From Winogradskyella sp046545555 (GTDB lineage: Bacteria > Bacteroidota > Bacteroidia > Flavobacteriales > Flavobacteriaceae): DNA of 64,000 bases. A model generated the notes under the pieces. The model did not search any database and had not been told where the DNA came from. It saw only the letters and a list, made by a program, of their open reading frames with translations. The DNA lies in assembly GCF_046545555.1 (NCBI RefSeq), contig NZ_JBHZTH010000003.1, positions 124,001-188,000 of the forward strand. Reading direction: 5' to 3'. A program made the translations under genes and the position numbers. Of this stretch, positions 44,491 through 54,287 are shown piece after piece; the stretch's first letter is position 1; the number at the start of each line of letters is the position of its first letter.

Positions 44491-44613
44491 ATCCATGTTA
44501 CTATCAGATTAAGCGAGTGATTTTACGGCTAAAAGTTTAATTTTTATTTTAAAGCGATTATAATACCTCTTAAAAGAGTAATTTTGATCATGTTATAAAT
44601 CAGCTTTTAGTCT

Positions 44614-45411
44614 ATGAGGCAATATATTTCGAGTCCACAAAATGCATTAATTAAACAGCTTTTTCAACTAAAAGAAAAATCTCGCGAGCGTAAAAAAACA
44701 AATCAATTTTTAATTGAAGGTAAACGCGAATTGTCGCTTGCAATAAAAGGCGGTTATAAGATTAAAACTTTACTGTTTTTTGCAGATTTATTTTCACAAA
44801 GTGAAGCTGAAGCCATTTCTAAATATGGAATTGATAGTATTGAAATATCTAAAGAAGTGTTTCAAAAATTAGCACATAGAGACTCAACGGAAGGTATTAT
44901 TGCAGTTGTACATTCAAAAAATCATAATCTTGAAAGTTTAAAACTTAAAACCAAAAACCCGCTAATTCTTGTCGCAGAAGCTCCCGAAAAACCAGGAAAT
45001 ATTGGCGCATTGTTACGCACAGCAGATGCCGCAAATGTAGATGCTGTGATTATAGCTAATCCCAAGTCTGACTTATACAATCCCAATACTATTCGCTCTA
45101 GTGTGGGCTGTGTTTTCACTACTCAGATTGCTATTGCGAGTACAGATAATGCAATAGCCTTTTTACAAAAATATAGTTTCAATATTTTTTCCGCCATCTT
45201 ACAAGAATCAGAGCCCTATCAAAACCAAGATTATACCTTACCAACTGCTATCGTAGTTGGCACAGAAGCAACAGGTTTAACAGAAGCATGGCGGAAAAAT
45301 GCTACACAAAATATAAATATACCAATGCAAGGAGTTATTGACTCAATGAATGTATCTGTTGCCGCAGGAATCCTTATTTTTGAAGCCAAACGACAACGCG
45401 ATTTTAAATAA
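44614..45411 (+). CDS. TrmH/SpoU-family RNA 2'-O-methyltransferase
   Basis: A 265-residue enzyme with an N-terminal substrate-binding domain (KQLFQLKEKSRERKKTNQFLIEG) and a SPOUT methyltransferase domain. The three SpoU motifs are EKPGNIGALLRTADAANVDAV, VVGTEATGLTEAW and IPMQGVIDSMNVSVAAGI (split here), which bind S-adenosylmethionine in a trefoil knot. It methylates rRNA or tRNA ribose; the exact base is not determinable. TAATG overlap (1 bp) with the next gene. Confidence 0.92.
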   Translation: MRQYISSPQNALIKQLFQLKEKSRERKKTNQFLIEGKRELSLAIKGGYKIKTLLFFADLFSQSEAEAISKYGIDSIEISKEVFQKLAHRDSTEGIIAVVHSKNHNLESLKLKTKNPLILVAEAPEKPGNIGALLRTADAANVDAVIIANPKSDLYNPNTIRSSVGCVFTTQIAIASTDNAIAFLQKYSFNIFSAILQESEPYQNQDYTLPTAIVVGTEATGLTEAWRKNATQNINIPMQGVIDSMNVSVAAGILIFEAKRQRDFK

Positions 45412-46643
45412 TGACAGCAAACATTCTCTTTTATATTATTATCGGAATAATTATTATCAACTTTATAAAAGATAAAATTCTAAATAGCATAAATGCAAAA
45501 CACTTTAATGATGCAATTCCTGAAGAATTAAATGATGTATACGACAATGCTGAATACAAGAAGTCTCAAGATTATAAAGCCACTAATTATAAGTTTGGTA
45601 TTTGGTCTTCTCTTTTTTCATTAGTATTGACCTTAGCCTTTCTTTTCTTTGATGGTTTTGAATATGTAGATAAAATAGCAAGAAGCTATTCAGATCAACC
45701 CATTGTTATAGCCTTGATATTTTTCGGAATTATTATGATTGCTAGTGATATCATTACAACACCTTTTGCCTACTATAAAACGTTTGTTATAGAAGAACAA
45801 TTCGGGTTCAATAAAAGCACCATAAAACTATTTCTATTAGATAAAATAAAAGGATTACTAATGATGGCTATTATTGGTGGAGGTATAATTTCTCTTATCG
45901 TTTGGTTTTATCAATTAACAGGAAATCAGTTTTGGCTTTATGCATGGGGAATTGTAACTGTATTCACCGTGTTTATGAATATGTTTTATTCTAAACTCAT
46001 TGTACCTTTATTTAATAAACAAACACCATTAGAAGACGGAGAACTAAGAAATAAAATCTCTGATTACGCAAATTCTGTTGGTTTTAGTTTAAACAAAATT
46101 TTTATCATTGATGGCTCTAAACGAAGCACCAAAGCAAATGCGTATTTCTCTGGCTTTGGAAGCGAAAAACGCGTTACGCTCTATGATACTTTAGTTAATG
46201 ATTTAGACGATGACGAAATAGTTGCTGTTTTAGCACACGAGGTTGGTCATTACAAAAGAAAACACATTATTTTTAATTTGGTAACCTCTATTCTGTTGAC
46301 TGGATTAACACTTTATATGCTTTCAATTTTTATTTCTAACCCCTTATTATCTAATGCAATTGGAGTTGAAATACCTAGTTTTCATGTTGGGCTTATTGCC
46401 TTTGGACTGCTCTACTCTCCTATTTCAGAAATTACAGGATTAGTAATGAATTACATCTCTAGAGTTTTTGAATACCAAGCTGATGATTATGCCAAAAACA
46501 CCTGTAAAGCTGAACCATTAATTACATCTTTAAAAAAATTATCTAAAAATAGTTTAAGTAATTTAACACCTCATAAAGCTTATGTATTTATGCATTATTC
46601 GCATCCTACGCTTTTAGAACGTGTTAAAAACTTAAAGAAGTAA
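45411..46643 (+). CDS. M48-family (Ste24/CAAX prenyl protease-like) metalloprotease
   Basis: A 410-residue membrane protein with several helices. The zinc site is LAHEVGHYKRKH (His276, Glu277, His280), and the second-helix Glu lies in RVFEYQADDYAK. EEQFGFNKST and KANAYFSGFG are conserved Ste24 segments. Eukaryotic relatives cut CAAX proteins; bacterial ones take part in membrane protein quality control. It starts within the stop of the methyltransferase gene (TAATG), so it is translationally coupled. Confidence 0.92.
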   Translation: MTANILFYIIIGIIIINFIKDKILNSINAKHFNDAIPEELNDVYDNAEYKKSQDYKATNYKFGIWSSLFSLVLTLAFLFFDGFEYVDKIARSYSDQPIVIALIFFGIIMIASDIITTPFAYYKTFVIEEQFGFNKSTIKLFLLDKIKGLLMMAIIGGGIISLIVWFYQLTGNQFWLYAWGIVTVFTVFMNMFYSKLIVPLFNKQTPLEDGELRNKISDYANSVGFSLNKIFIIDGSKRSTKANAYFSGFGSEKRVTLYDTLVNDLDDDEIVAVLAHEVGHYKRKHIIFNLVTSILLTGLTLYMLSIFISNPLLSNAIGVEIPSFHVGLIAFGLLYSPISEITGLVMNYISRVFEYQADDYAKNTCKAEPLITSLKKLSKNSLSNLTPHKAYVFMHYSHPTLLERVKNLKK

Positions 46644-46763
46644 CACTTGACTTTCCGAAAATTTTCAACGAACTTCGTTAGCGTTTGATATAATGCATTA
46701 AAACGGCGTCATATCATTAAGTTGTGATGCATTCAATCATATTAGAATATTAACTAAACCAAC

Positions 46764-48485
46764 ATGCAGGAAAAGACAAACTACCAACAATTTGAAAATC
46801 TAAATGAAGAACAATTACCCGTTGCCAAACACAAATTACACGATTGGACTCATTTTGCGGGTCTCTACGCCGCCGAACATGTTGCGGCTACAGAGTTCAT
46901 AATTGGGGCCACCTTTGTAGCCCTTGGTGCCAAGACGATGGATATTATCCTCGGTCTTCTGATTGGTAATATTCTCGCGGTACTGAGCTGGAGGTTCATT
47001 ACTTCCCCGATTGCTGTTGACACCCGTCTGAGTCTCTATACTTATTTGAATAAGATCGCTGGTGACTCAATGACCAAGCTGTATAATTGGGCTAATGTCA
47101 TTATCTTTTCTGTAATTTCGGCCGCCATGATTACTGTTTCTTCGACGGCGGTGCGTTTTGCTTTTGATATTCCTGCACAACTCAATTGGTATCCGACCAA
47201 TGCCTGGTTTATATTGATTGTTTTGGCGGTAGGCATTGTTGTGGTTTCTATAGCGATTTATGGTTTCAATGCAGTTTCTGAATTTTCAGGTATTTGCGCT
47301 CCTTGGCTCTTTGTGATGTTTACGAGTGGTGCTATGGTGTTACTCCCGGCCTTGTCTTTGGATGTATTAGATAAAACGTTACCATCTGGATGGGCCGATT
47401 TTATGACGCTCGGTGATCAGAGTATCTGGACAGGTATCAACAGTGATGGTGGCCCAGGAATAGGATTAGTCGAAGTCATTGGCTTTGGTTGGGCTGCCAA
47501 TACCATTACCCATTTCGGATTGATTGATATGGCCCTCCTTCGTTTTGCAAAAAAGAAAAACTATGGATATGCAACCAGTACAGGTATGATGTTCGGTCAC
47601 TATGTGGCCTGGATAGCTGCTGGAATAATGGGTGCCGGAGCAGCTGTCATATTAGGGAAATCCATTGTTGAACTCGATCCAGGTGATGTGGCTTATTATG
47701 CTCTAGGTTGGTCAGGTTTTGTAATTGTTATTGTTGCTGGTTGGACGACAGCGATTACGAACTTGTACAGAGCAGGTTTGGCAGCACAAGCTATTTTTTT
47801 CAACCATTCTCGCAAAAAAACGACTATTGTGGTTGGTGTGGTCACCGTTGTAATCGCCTGTTTCCCCTTTGTATTTTCACAAATACTACCGCTTCTCACC
47901 TATGCAGGTTTGCTGGTAGTTCCTGTGGGGGCGATTGTGTTTGCTGAACATCAGATATTCCCTAGAATTGGCTATACCCGCTACTGGTCTTCGTATCGCA
48001 AGCTAACCTTTAGTATGCCTGCTGTTGCTTCTTGGGGCTTGGGCTTGGTCTTTGGTTTCGGCTTGAATGCATTGGATGTGATCTCCTTTTATTATTTATT
48101 CATCCCGACATGGTTTTTCACTATAGCAGTGTATACGTTTCTTGCGTATCGCAATGGGGCGAAGCAAGAATATCATGAAGAAGTTGAGGAAGAAAAAGTT
48201 CGAAATGAAACAATTGAACGCTTTCAAGAACAGCAAGCAAAGGAGGGAGTTGTTATTTCCAAGGATGTTTCTGCGTTCTCTAAGGGCATAAAATTCATCG
48301 CAATTTCGGCTTTGGTGGCCACTTTGATTTTGGCTTGTAACGTCATGTTCGGAAGTACTACGGAAGCCAGTTATATCTCAAACCGGGAACTCTTTTACAC
48401 CTACGCGTTTATCTGTACCATCATTTATTTCGTACTAGCATATTGGGCGTTGAAACGTGGAAAATCAAAAACGGTAACGCAGTAA
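46764..48485 (+). CDS. NCS1-type (cytosine/purine permease-like) transporter
   Basis: A 573-residue protein with about 12 membrane helices, of the NCS1 nucleobase:cation symporter type. HDWTHFAGLYAAEHVAATEFIIG is near the N-terminus (split here), and WTTAITNLYRAGLAAQ lies in the middle. NCS1 proteins import nucleobases, hydantoins or vitamins; here the coupled mannitol dehydrogenase-type enzyme suggests a polyol or sugar-acid substrate, by inference. G+C is clearly above the neighbours (32 of 60 bases in 46861-46920 against 19 of 60 in 45601-45660, hand counts), a sign of transfer. Its stop overlaps the next start by one base (TAATG). Confidence 0.85.
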   Translation: MQEKTNYQQFENLNEEQLPVAKHKLHDWTHFAGLYAAEHVAATEFIIGATFVALGAKTMDIILGLLIGNILAVLSWRFITSPIAVDTRLSLYTYLNKIAGDSMTKLYNWANVIIFSVISAAMITVSSTAVRFAFDIPAQLNWYPTNAWFILIVLAVGIVVVSIAIYGFNAVSEFSGICAPWLFVMFTSGAMVLLPALSLDVLDKTLPSGWADFMTLGDQSIWTGINSDGGPGIGLVEVIGFGWAANTITHFGLIDMALLRFAKKKNYGYATSTGMMFGHYVAWIAAGIMGAGAAVILGKSIVELDPGDVAYYALGWSGFVIVIVAGWTTAITNLYRAGLAAQAIFFNHSRKKTTIVVGVVTVVIACFPFVFSQILPLLTYAGLLVVPVGAIVFAEHQIFPRIGYTRYWSSYRKLTFSMPAVASWGLGLVFGFGLNALDVISFYYLFIPTWFFTIAVYTFLAYRNGAKQEYHEEVEEEKVRNETIERFQEQQAKEGVVISKDVSAFSKGIKFIAISALVATLILACNVMFGSTTEASYISNRELFYTYAFICTIIYFVLAYWALKRGKSKTVTQ

Positions 48486-49969
48486 TGAAAACACCGATAC
48501 AGCTTCAACAACAAAATTTAGCAGAATTAGGAAGCCGTATACCCGTGCCGATATATAATCGCATGGACAATAAAATTGGAATTGTTCATGTCGGTGTTGG
48601 CGGATTCCACCGTGCACATCAAGCATATTATTTACATCAACTGCGGCAGTTAGGGGAAGCCTCAAACTGGGGAATCTGTGGAATCGGTTTACGCGAAGCA
48701 GACACCAAATTAAGCGACATTTTAAAAAAGCAAGACCATCTTTACACGCTTATGATTAAGCATCCTGATGGTAATATCGAAACAGAAGTCATTGGTTCGA
48801 TAGTTGACTTTGAAATGGGAACCACCAACCCAGAAAAAGTCATAGCCCGCATTGCAAATGCTGACACGAAAATAGTTTCACTGACTATAACGGAGGGAGG
48901 ATATAATTTCAACCCAACCACGGGAAAATTCAATTTTGACAACCCTGACATACAACATGAACTGCGTCATCCTCAAGACCCAAAAACCATATACGGTTTT
49001 TTAACTGAGGCTCTAAAAACTCGTCGCGACTCAGGGCTACCTGCTTTTACGGTGATGTCCTGCGACAACATCGAACACAACGGAGACATGGCACGTAAAA
49101 TGCTCCTCACCTTTGCCGAAGCACAAAACCCAGACTTGGCAAAATGGATAGCGCAAGAAGTCTGCTTTCCCAATAGCATGGTTGACCGTATAACCCCAGT
49201 AACGGCGAAAACAGATATTGAAATACTGGCACAAAACTATGGAGTTGCCGATGCTTGGCCAGTGACCTGTGAACCTTTTATACAATGGGTAGTAGAAGAT
49301 AAATTCTCCAACGGACGACCTGCCTTTGAAAAAGTAGGCGTGCAATTTGTGCCTGATGTAGGGCCGTATGAGAAAATGAAACTACGACTACTAAATGCAG
49401 GGCATTCAGTTTTGGGAATTTTGGGAGCAATACACGGACACCTAACTATCAATGCTTGTGTTGAAGATGAAGTCTTTGCAAACTATTTACGTGCGTTCTT
49501 AGACGAAGAAGCCACACCTGTTTTAGGAGACATTGAAGGCATTAATTTGAAGAACTACAAAAACAGCCTCTTAGAACGTTTTGCGAACCCCAATATCAAA
49601 GACAGCGTTGGCCGTATTTGCTCAGAAAGCTCAGCCAAACTACCTAAATTTTTAATCCCAACCATACATGAAAATTTAGCAATAGGAAGAAGTATCAAAT
49701 TCGCCACCTTAGTCTTAGCAGCTTGGTGCTACTACAGTGATAAAGAAACAGATCAGAACGGACAAGCTCTAAAAATTATAGACGCAATGCACGACGAATT
49801 ACACCATACGGCCTCGGAAACAAAAAATAACCCTTTAGCTTTTATTAAACATGAAAGCCTTTTTGGTAATCTTGCAAAAAGCAACAATTTTATCAGAATT
49901 TACACTTCCATGCTAGAGGAATTATATAAAAATAATAAGATAGATAAAATGATGCAAGACATGATTTAG
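48485..49969 (+). CDS. mannitol dehydrogenase-family (polyol) oxidoreductase
   Basis: A 494-residue NAD(P)-dependent long-chain secondary alcohol dehydrogenase. The N-terminal Rossmann segment is IGIVHVGVGGFHRAHQ (31-46). Catalytic residues are seen in KLRLLNAGH: Lys299, Asn304 and His307, with the spacing of the classical enzyme. The start at ATG 48485 overlaps the permease stop; an upstream GTG-type extension into the permease is unnecessary. Members oxidise mannitol, fructuronate, tagaturonate or arabitol. G+C is raised like the permease, so both came as a unit. Repeat copy F follows the stop. Confidence 0.92.
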   Translation: MKTPIQLQQQNLAELGSRIPVPIYNRMDNKIGIVHVGVGGFHRAHQAYYLHQLRQLGEASNWGICGIGLREADTKLSDILKKQDHLYTLMIKHPDGNIETEVIGSIVDFEMGTTNPEKVIARIANADTKIVSLTITEGGYNFNPTTGKFNFDNPDIQHELRHPQDPKTIYGFLTEALKTRRDSGLPAFTVMSCDNIEHNGDMARKMLLTFAEAQNPDLAKWIAQEVCFPNSMVDRITPVTAKTDIEILAQNYGVADAWPVTCEPFIQWVVEDKFSNGRPAFEKVGVQFVPDVGPYEKMKLRLLNAGHSVLGILGAIHGHLTINACVEDEVFANYLRAFLDEEATPVLGDIEGINLKNYKNSLLERFANPNIKDSVGRICSESSAKLPKFLIPTIHENLAIGRSIKFATLVLAAWCYYSDKETDQNGQALKIIDAMHDELHHTASETKNNPLAFIKHESLFGNLAKSNNFIRIYTSMLEELYKNNKIDKMMQDMI

Positions 49970-50020
49970 AGAAGTAAGTCAGATTTCTATTAAAAGATTA
50001 ATCAATGGTAAAAACGCATC

Positions 50021-50150
50021 ACAACAACGTTTATAGTTAATTGCTGAAAGTGGGTAATGAGTGTCTCGGAAATCCTAGCGGATTTCCTTACTCTTGCCCT
50101 TTTTTGTTATCTTAATCGCTAAAGCAACTAACCATACACAAATACGTTAA
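50021..50150 (+). repeat. dispersed palindromic repeat, copy F
   Basis: The left end ACAACAACGTTTATAGTTAA and right end ACCATACACAAATACGTTAA are near-inverted. The central perfect hairpin is GGAAATCC/GGATTTCC (50068-50075, 50080-50087). It lies 51 bp after the dehydrogenase stop. The remaining 49970-50020 and 50151-50180 show nothing else. Confidence 0.75.
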
Positions 50151-50184
50151 CGAAACTTTCCAAAAATTTAGGTCAAAAAAACCA

Positions 50185-50215
50185 TTGCCCATTAAAAACC
50201 ATTTCACTATTTTAG
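50185..50215 (+). promoter_or_regulatory. candidate promoter of the SpoT/RelA gene
   Basis: TTG (50185-50187), 20 bases, then TATTTTAG (50208-50215), a 7-of-8 style match to TAnnTTTG. The box lies only 4 bp before the ATG, which would give an almost leaderless transcript. Confidence 0.35.
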
Positions 50216-50219
50216 TTCT

Positions 50220-52427
50220 ATGACTGCAGAAGCCATAGAAAAAGAAAATAAAGCCATTGCACAAGCTTACAAAGAGTTACTCAAAGTAAGTTATCAGACT
50301 TTAACAGCAGACGATAAGAAATTGATTCGTCAAGCCTTTGAGGTTGCGGTTGATGCGCATAAAGAACAACGGCGTAAGTCTGGCGAGGCCTATATTTTTC
50401 ATCCTATTGCAGTGGCTAAAATTGTAGCTCAAGAAATTGGTTTAGATGCCACTTCTATTGCAGCAGCTTTGCTTCATGATGTTGTTGAAGACAATCCAGA
50501 TTATACCATCGCAGACATGGAGCGCCTTTTTGGAGAAACCGTTGCTAAAATAGTTGATGGTCTTACAAAAATATCTTCCTTAAAAAAGGATATGGATGTT
50601 TCGCTTCAGGCAGAGAACTTCCGAAAAATGTTACTGACACTCAATGAAGATGTGCGCGTTATCATTATAAAAATTGCTGACCGTTTGCACAATATGCAAA
50701 CAATGGATGCGATGCGACCAGATAAGCAAGTTAAAATAGCTTCAGAAACCTTATATATCTATGCTCCTTTAGCACACAGAATTGGACTTTATAATATTAA
50801 AACAGAGCTAGAAGATTTAGGCCTTAAGTACACCGAACCTGAGGTATACAATGACCTTTTAGGAAAAATGCAAGAGAGTAAGGAAGAGCAAGATGCTTAT
50901 ATCAAAGCCTTTTCTGGAGTCATCGAGAATTCACTAAATAAAGAAAAACTGAATTACGAGATTAAAGGTCGTCCGAAATCTATTTTTAGTATTCGTCGTA
51001 AAATCGTAAAACAAGGAGTCTCCTTTGATGAAGTCTATGATAAATTTGCGGTACGTATTATTTATAAATCTGACCTTGCAAATGAAAAGTTTTTGGCTTG
51101 GAAAATTTACTCTATTGTAACCGATCACTTTACGCCAAATCCAACCCGCTTACGAGATTGGATTTCTTCACCCAAAGGCACTGGTTATGAAGCCCTTCAT
51201 ATCACTGTAGTTGGCCCAAAAAGTCGTTTTGTCGAAGTACAGATTAGAAGTGAGCGCATGAATGAGATTGCTGAAAAAGGCTACGCAGCGCACTACAAAT
51301 ACAAAAATAATGATGACAAAGACGACAATTTAGATCTTTGGATTAATAGATTACAAGAAGCTTTGGAGAATAATGAAGCTGATGCTGTAGATTTTGTAGA
51401 GCAATTTAAACTCAACCTCTACTCTAAAGAAATCTTTGTGTTTTCGCCAAAGGGAGATTTAAAGTCGTTACCAAAAGGTGCGACTCCACTAGATTTTGCT
51501 TTTAGTATACATACCGAAGTTGGTATGAAAACTCGTGGAGCAAAAGTGAATGGTAAGTTGGTACCATTAAGTAATGAACTGCAAAGCGGAGATCGTGTAG
51601 AAATTTTGACCTCAGAAAATGCTAAACCCAACGCAAACTGGTTAGATTATGCAACTACGGCAAGAGCACGTAGTAAAATAAAATCTGCCTTAAATGCGGA
51701 TACAAAAGAAATAGCTGAAGAAGGAAAAGAGATTTTAAGACGTAAGCTTAAGCAACTAAAGATTAGTTTAAATGAAAAATCAGTTAATGAATTGGTTAGT
51801 TATTTTAAATTAAACACATCATTAGATCTATTTTATCGTGTTGGCATAGGTACTATTGACAATACCAAACTAAAAGCATTTGCTGCATCGCGAAGTAACA
51901 TGTTTGTAAGTTATTTTAAAAACAAAATCTACAAGCCATCTGTACCAAAAGATATAAATAAAGACGAAATTACGTCTAGCTATGATATGCTTGTTTTTGG
52001 TAAAGAAGAAGAACGATTAGATTATTCTCTTGCTAATTGCTGTAATCCAATTCCTGGTGACAAAGTTTTTGGTTTCGTTACAATAAATGATGGTATAAAA
52101 ATTCATAAAAAAAATTGCCCAAATGCAGTGAGCTTACAATCAAATTATGCATACAGAATAATGCAAGCAAAATGGATAGATTCTTCGCAACGCACTTATA
52201 CGTCTCAGATAAAACTATCTGGTATTGATAATCTTGGTTTAGTTAATGATATAACCAAACTTATATCTGAGAATTTACACGTAAATATGAAAAGCATTAG
52301 TTTTTCTAGTGATGATGGTGTATTCAGCGGCAATATTACCGTTGAAGTAAAAAACCAAACGATGCTAAAAAAGCTAATTGACAAGCTTAAAAAAATTAAC
52401 GGAATCGATAAAGTTACTCGAGTATAA
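50220..52427 (+). CDS. bifunctional (p)ppGpp synthetase/hydrolase (RelA/SpoT homologue)
   Basis: A 735-residue stringent-response enzyme. The N-terminal HD hydrolase domain has IFHPIAVAKI (His61) and LLHDVVEDNP (His86-Asp87), so hydrolase activity is kept. The synthetase domain has RPKSIFSIRRK, YDKFAVRIIY and GTGYEALHITVVGP. A TGS domain (FVFSPKGDLKSLPKGATPLDFAF) and a C-terminal ACT domain (TSQIKLSGIDNLGLVNDI) complete the standard long layout. It sets alarmone levels under starvation. Confidence 0.95.
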   Translation: MTAEAIEKENKAIAQAYKELLKVSYQTLTADDKKLIRQAFEVAVDAHKEQRRKSGEAYIFHPIAVAKIVAQEIGLDATSIAAALLHDVVEDNPDYTIADMERLFGETVAKIVDGLTKISSLKKDMDVSLQAENFRKMLLTLNEDVRVIIIKIADRLHNMQTMDAMRPDKQVKIASETLYIYAPLAHRIGLYNIKTELEDLGLKYTEPEVYNDLLGKMQESKEEQDAYIKAFSGVIENSLNKEKLNYEIKGRPKSIFSIRRKIVKQGVSFDEVYDKFAVRIIYKSDLANEKFLAWKIYSIVTDHFTPNPTRLRDWISSPKGTGYEALHITVVGPKSRFVEVQIRSERMNEIAEKGYAAHYKYKNNDDKDDNLDLWINRLQEALENNEADAVDFVEQFKLNLYSKEIFVFSPKGDLKSLPKGATPLDFAFSIHTEVGMKTRGAKVNGKLVPLSNELQSGDRVEILTSENAKPNANWLDYATTARARSKIKSALNADTKEIAEEGKEILRRKLKQLKISLNEKSVNELVSYFKLNTSLDLFYRVGIGTIDNTKLKAFAASRSNMFVSYFKNKIYKPSVPKDINKDEITSSYDMLVFGKEEERLDYSLANCCNPIPGDKVFGFVTINDGIKIHKKNCPNAVSLQSNYAYRIMQAKWIDSSQRTYTSQIKLSGIDNLGLVNDITKLISENLHVNMKSISFSSDDGVFSGNITVEVKNQTMLKKLIDKLKKINGIDKVTRV

Positions 52428-52453
52428 TTACCAGATAAAACATTAAAAAAGTT

Positions 52454-52486
52454 ATTAAGAGGTTGTTCATTTCTTTTGCTCTTAAT
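52454..52486 (+). terminator. weak hairpin after the SpoT/RelA gene
   Basis: ATTAAGAG (52454-52461) pairs with CTCTTAAT (52479-52486), loop 17, followed by CCCATTTTTTAT. It is a plausible but weak terminator, or alternatively an operator in front of the Fur-type gene. Confidence 0.3.
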
Positions 52487-52540
52487 CCCATTTTTTATAA
52501 TTCATATCCTATTAAATTTACTTAAATTTACCCCTTAATT

Positions 52541-52993
52541 ATGAGTACAACAACAGAAGAAAGTAATCAGGATATTGTAAAGCGTGTTTTTACACAATTC
52601 CTTGAAGATAAAGGTCACAGAAAAACACCTGAGCGCTACGCTATACTTCAAGAAATCTATGATAGTGAAGAACATTTTGATATTGAGTCTTTATATATTA
52701 AAATGAAAAATAAAAACTATCGTGTAAGTAGAGCAACACTTTATAATACTATTGAATTATTGTTAGATTGTGCTTTAGTGCGTAAGCATCAATTTGGACA
52801 AAATCAGGCTCATTACGAAAAATCTTATTTTGACAAGCAGCACGATCATGTTATTCTTACAGATACAGGAGAAGTAATAGAATTTTGTGATCCACGCATT
52901 CAATCCATAAAAAAAACCATCGAAGAGGTTTTTGATATTCAGATAACTAATCATTCACTATATTTTTACGGTAATCGTAAAAAAGAAGACTAA
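52541..52993 (+). CDS. Fur-family transcriptional regulator
   Basis: A 150-residue regulator with the Fur winged helix (RKTPERYAILQEIYDSEEHFDIESLY in pieces, RVSRATLYNTIELL) and the dimerisation domain starting HDHVILTDTGEVIEFCDPRI (His101, His103). The structural CxxC zinc pairs of many Fur proteins are absent; only Cys77 and Cys116 are seen. Which metal or peroxide it senses is not decided by the sequence. It lies 13 bp before purA, and this Fur-purA order is frequent in Flavobacteriaceae. Confidence 0.92.
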   Translation: MSTTTEESNQDIVKRVFTQFLEDKGHRKTPERYAILQEIYDSEEHFDIESLYIKMKNKNYRVSRATLYNTIELLLDCALVRKHQFGQNQAHYEKSYFDKQHDHVILTDTGEVIEFCDPRIQSIKKTIEEVFDIQITNHSLYFYGNRKKED

Positions 52994-53006
52994 TTAATTT
53001 TTTACA

Positions 53007-54287
53007 ATGGCAGTAGATTTACTACTTGGATTACAATGGGGCGACGAAGGCAAAGGAAAAATTGTTGATGTATTCACCTCTAAATACGATATTATTGCGC
53101 GGTTTCAAGGTGGACCAAATGCAGGACATACTTTAGTCTTTAATGGCAGAAAACATGTTTTACATACTATTCCTTCTGGTATATTTCATGACGATACGAT
53201 TAATTTAGTTGGCAACGGTGTTGTGATAGACCCTGTAATTTTCAAAAAAGAATTAGACAAGCTAGATGAGCAAAATGTTGATTATAAAAAATCACTTTGT
53301 ATCTCAAGAAAAGCACATATCATATTACCTACGCATCGTTTATTAGATGCGGCAAGTGAAGCTTCTAAAGGAAAAGCAAAAATAGGCTCAACTCTTAAAG
53401 GTATTGGTCCAACATATATGGACAAGACTGGCAGAAATGGAATACGAGTTGGTGATATTGAATTAGCAGACTGGAAAGATAAATATAGAGCTTTGGCAGA
53501 TAAGCATGAAGCTATGATTGATTTCTATAATGTAGATATTCAATATGATTTAAAAGATTTAGAAAAAGATTTCTTCAATGCAATCGAGACGTTAAAAAGC
53601 CTAAAGTTTATAGATTCAGAAGAATTTATTCATCAAGCACAAACGTCTGGTAAATCTATTCTCGCTGAAGGTGCTCAAGGCTCATTATTAGATATTGACT
53701 TTGGAACTTATCCGTTCGTAACATCCTCTAATACAACTGCTGCTGGCGCTTGTACAGGACTAGGTGTTGCACCTAATCAAATAGGTGATGTATTTGGTAT
53801 TTTTAAAGCATATACAACACGAGTTGGTTCTGGACCTTTCCCAACAGAATTATTTGATGAAGACGGAGAAACTATGGGTCGTGTTGGTCACGAATTTGGT
53901 GCAACAACTGGCAGGCCAAGACGTTGTGGCTGGCTAGATTTAGTAGCTTTACGCTATGCTTGCCAAGTTAATGGTGTTACGCAACTAATTATGATGAAAG
54001 GAGACGTACTTTCAGGTTTTAAAACGCTTAAAATATGTACTGCCTATAAATACAAAGGTGAAGAGATACAACATTTACCATATAATATTGAGGCAGAAAA
54101 TGTAACTCCTATTTATAAAGAAATAGAAGGTTGGTCAGAAGATTTAACAGGTATGACGGAAGCGTCTCAATTACCTAAAGCTTTTAATGGTTATGTTGAA
54201 TTCTTAGAAAAAGAGTTGAATATTCCTATTACAATTGCATCTGTTGGCCCTGATCGTAAGCAAACTATTATTCGCAAAACGCTTTAA
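53007..54287 (+). CDS. purA: adenylosuccinate synthetase
   Basis: A 426-residue enzyme that joins IMP and aspartate with GTP in AMP synthesis. Motifs include QWGDEGKGK with Asp13, GPNAGHTL with the catalytic His, GIGPTYMDKTGRNGIRVGD and TRVGSGPFPTEL, followed by GATTGRPRRCGWLD. Length is normal. It starts 13 bp after the Fur-family gene and was probably co-transcribed with it. Confidence 0.97.
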   Translation: MAVDLLLGLQWGDEGKGKIVDVFTSKYDIIARFQGGPNAGHTLVFNGRKHVLHTIPSGIFHDDTINLVGNGVVIDPVIFKKELDKLDEQNVDYKKSLCISRKAHIILPTHRLLDAASEASKGKAKIGSTLKGIGPTYMDKTGRNGIRVGDIELADWKDKYRALADKHEAMIDFYNVDIQYDLKDLEKDFFNAIETLKSLKFIDSEEFIHQAQTSGKSILAEGAQGSLLDIDFGTYPFVTSSNTTAAGACTGLGVAPNQIGDVFGIFKAYTTRVGSGPFPTELFDEDGETMGRVGHEFGATTGRPRRCGWLDLVALRYACQVNGVTQLIMMKGDVLSGFKTLKICTAYKYKGEEIQHLPYNIEAENVTPIYKEIEGWSEDLTGMTEASQLPKAFNGYVEFLEKELNIPITIASVGPDRKQTIIRKTL

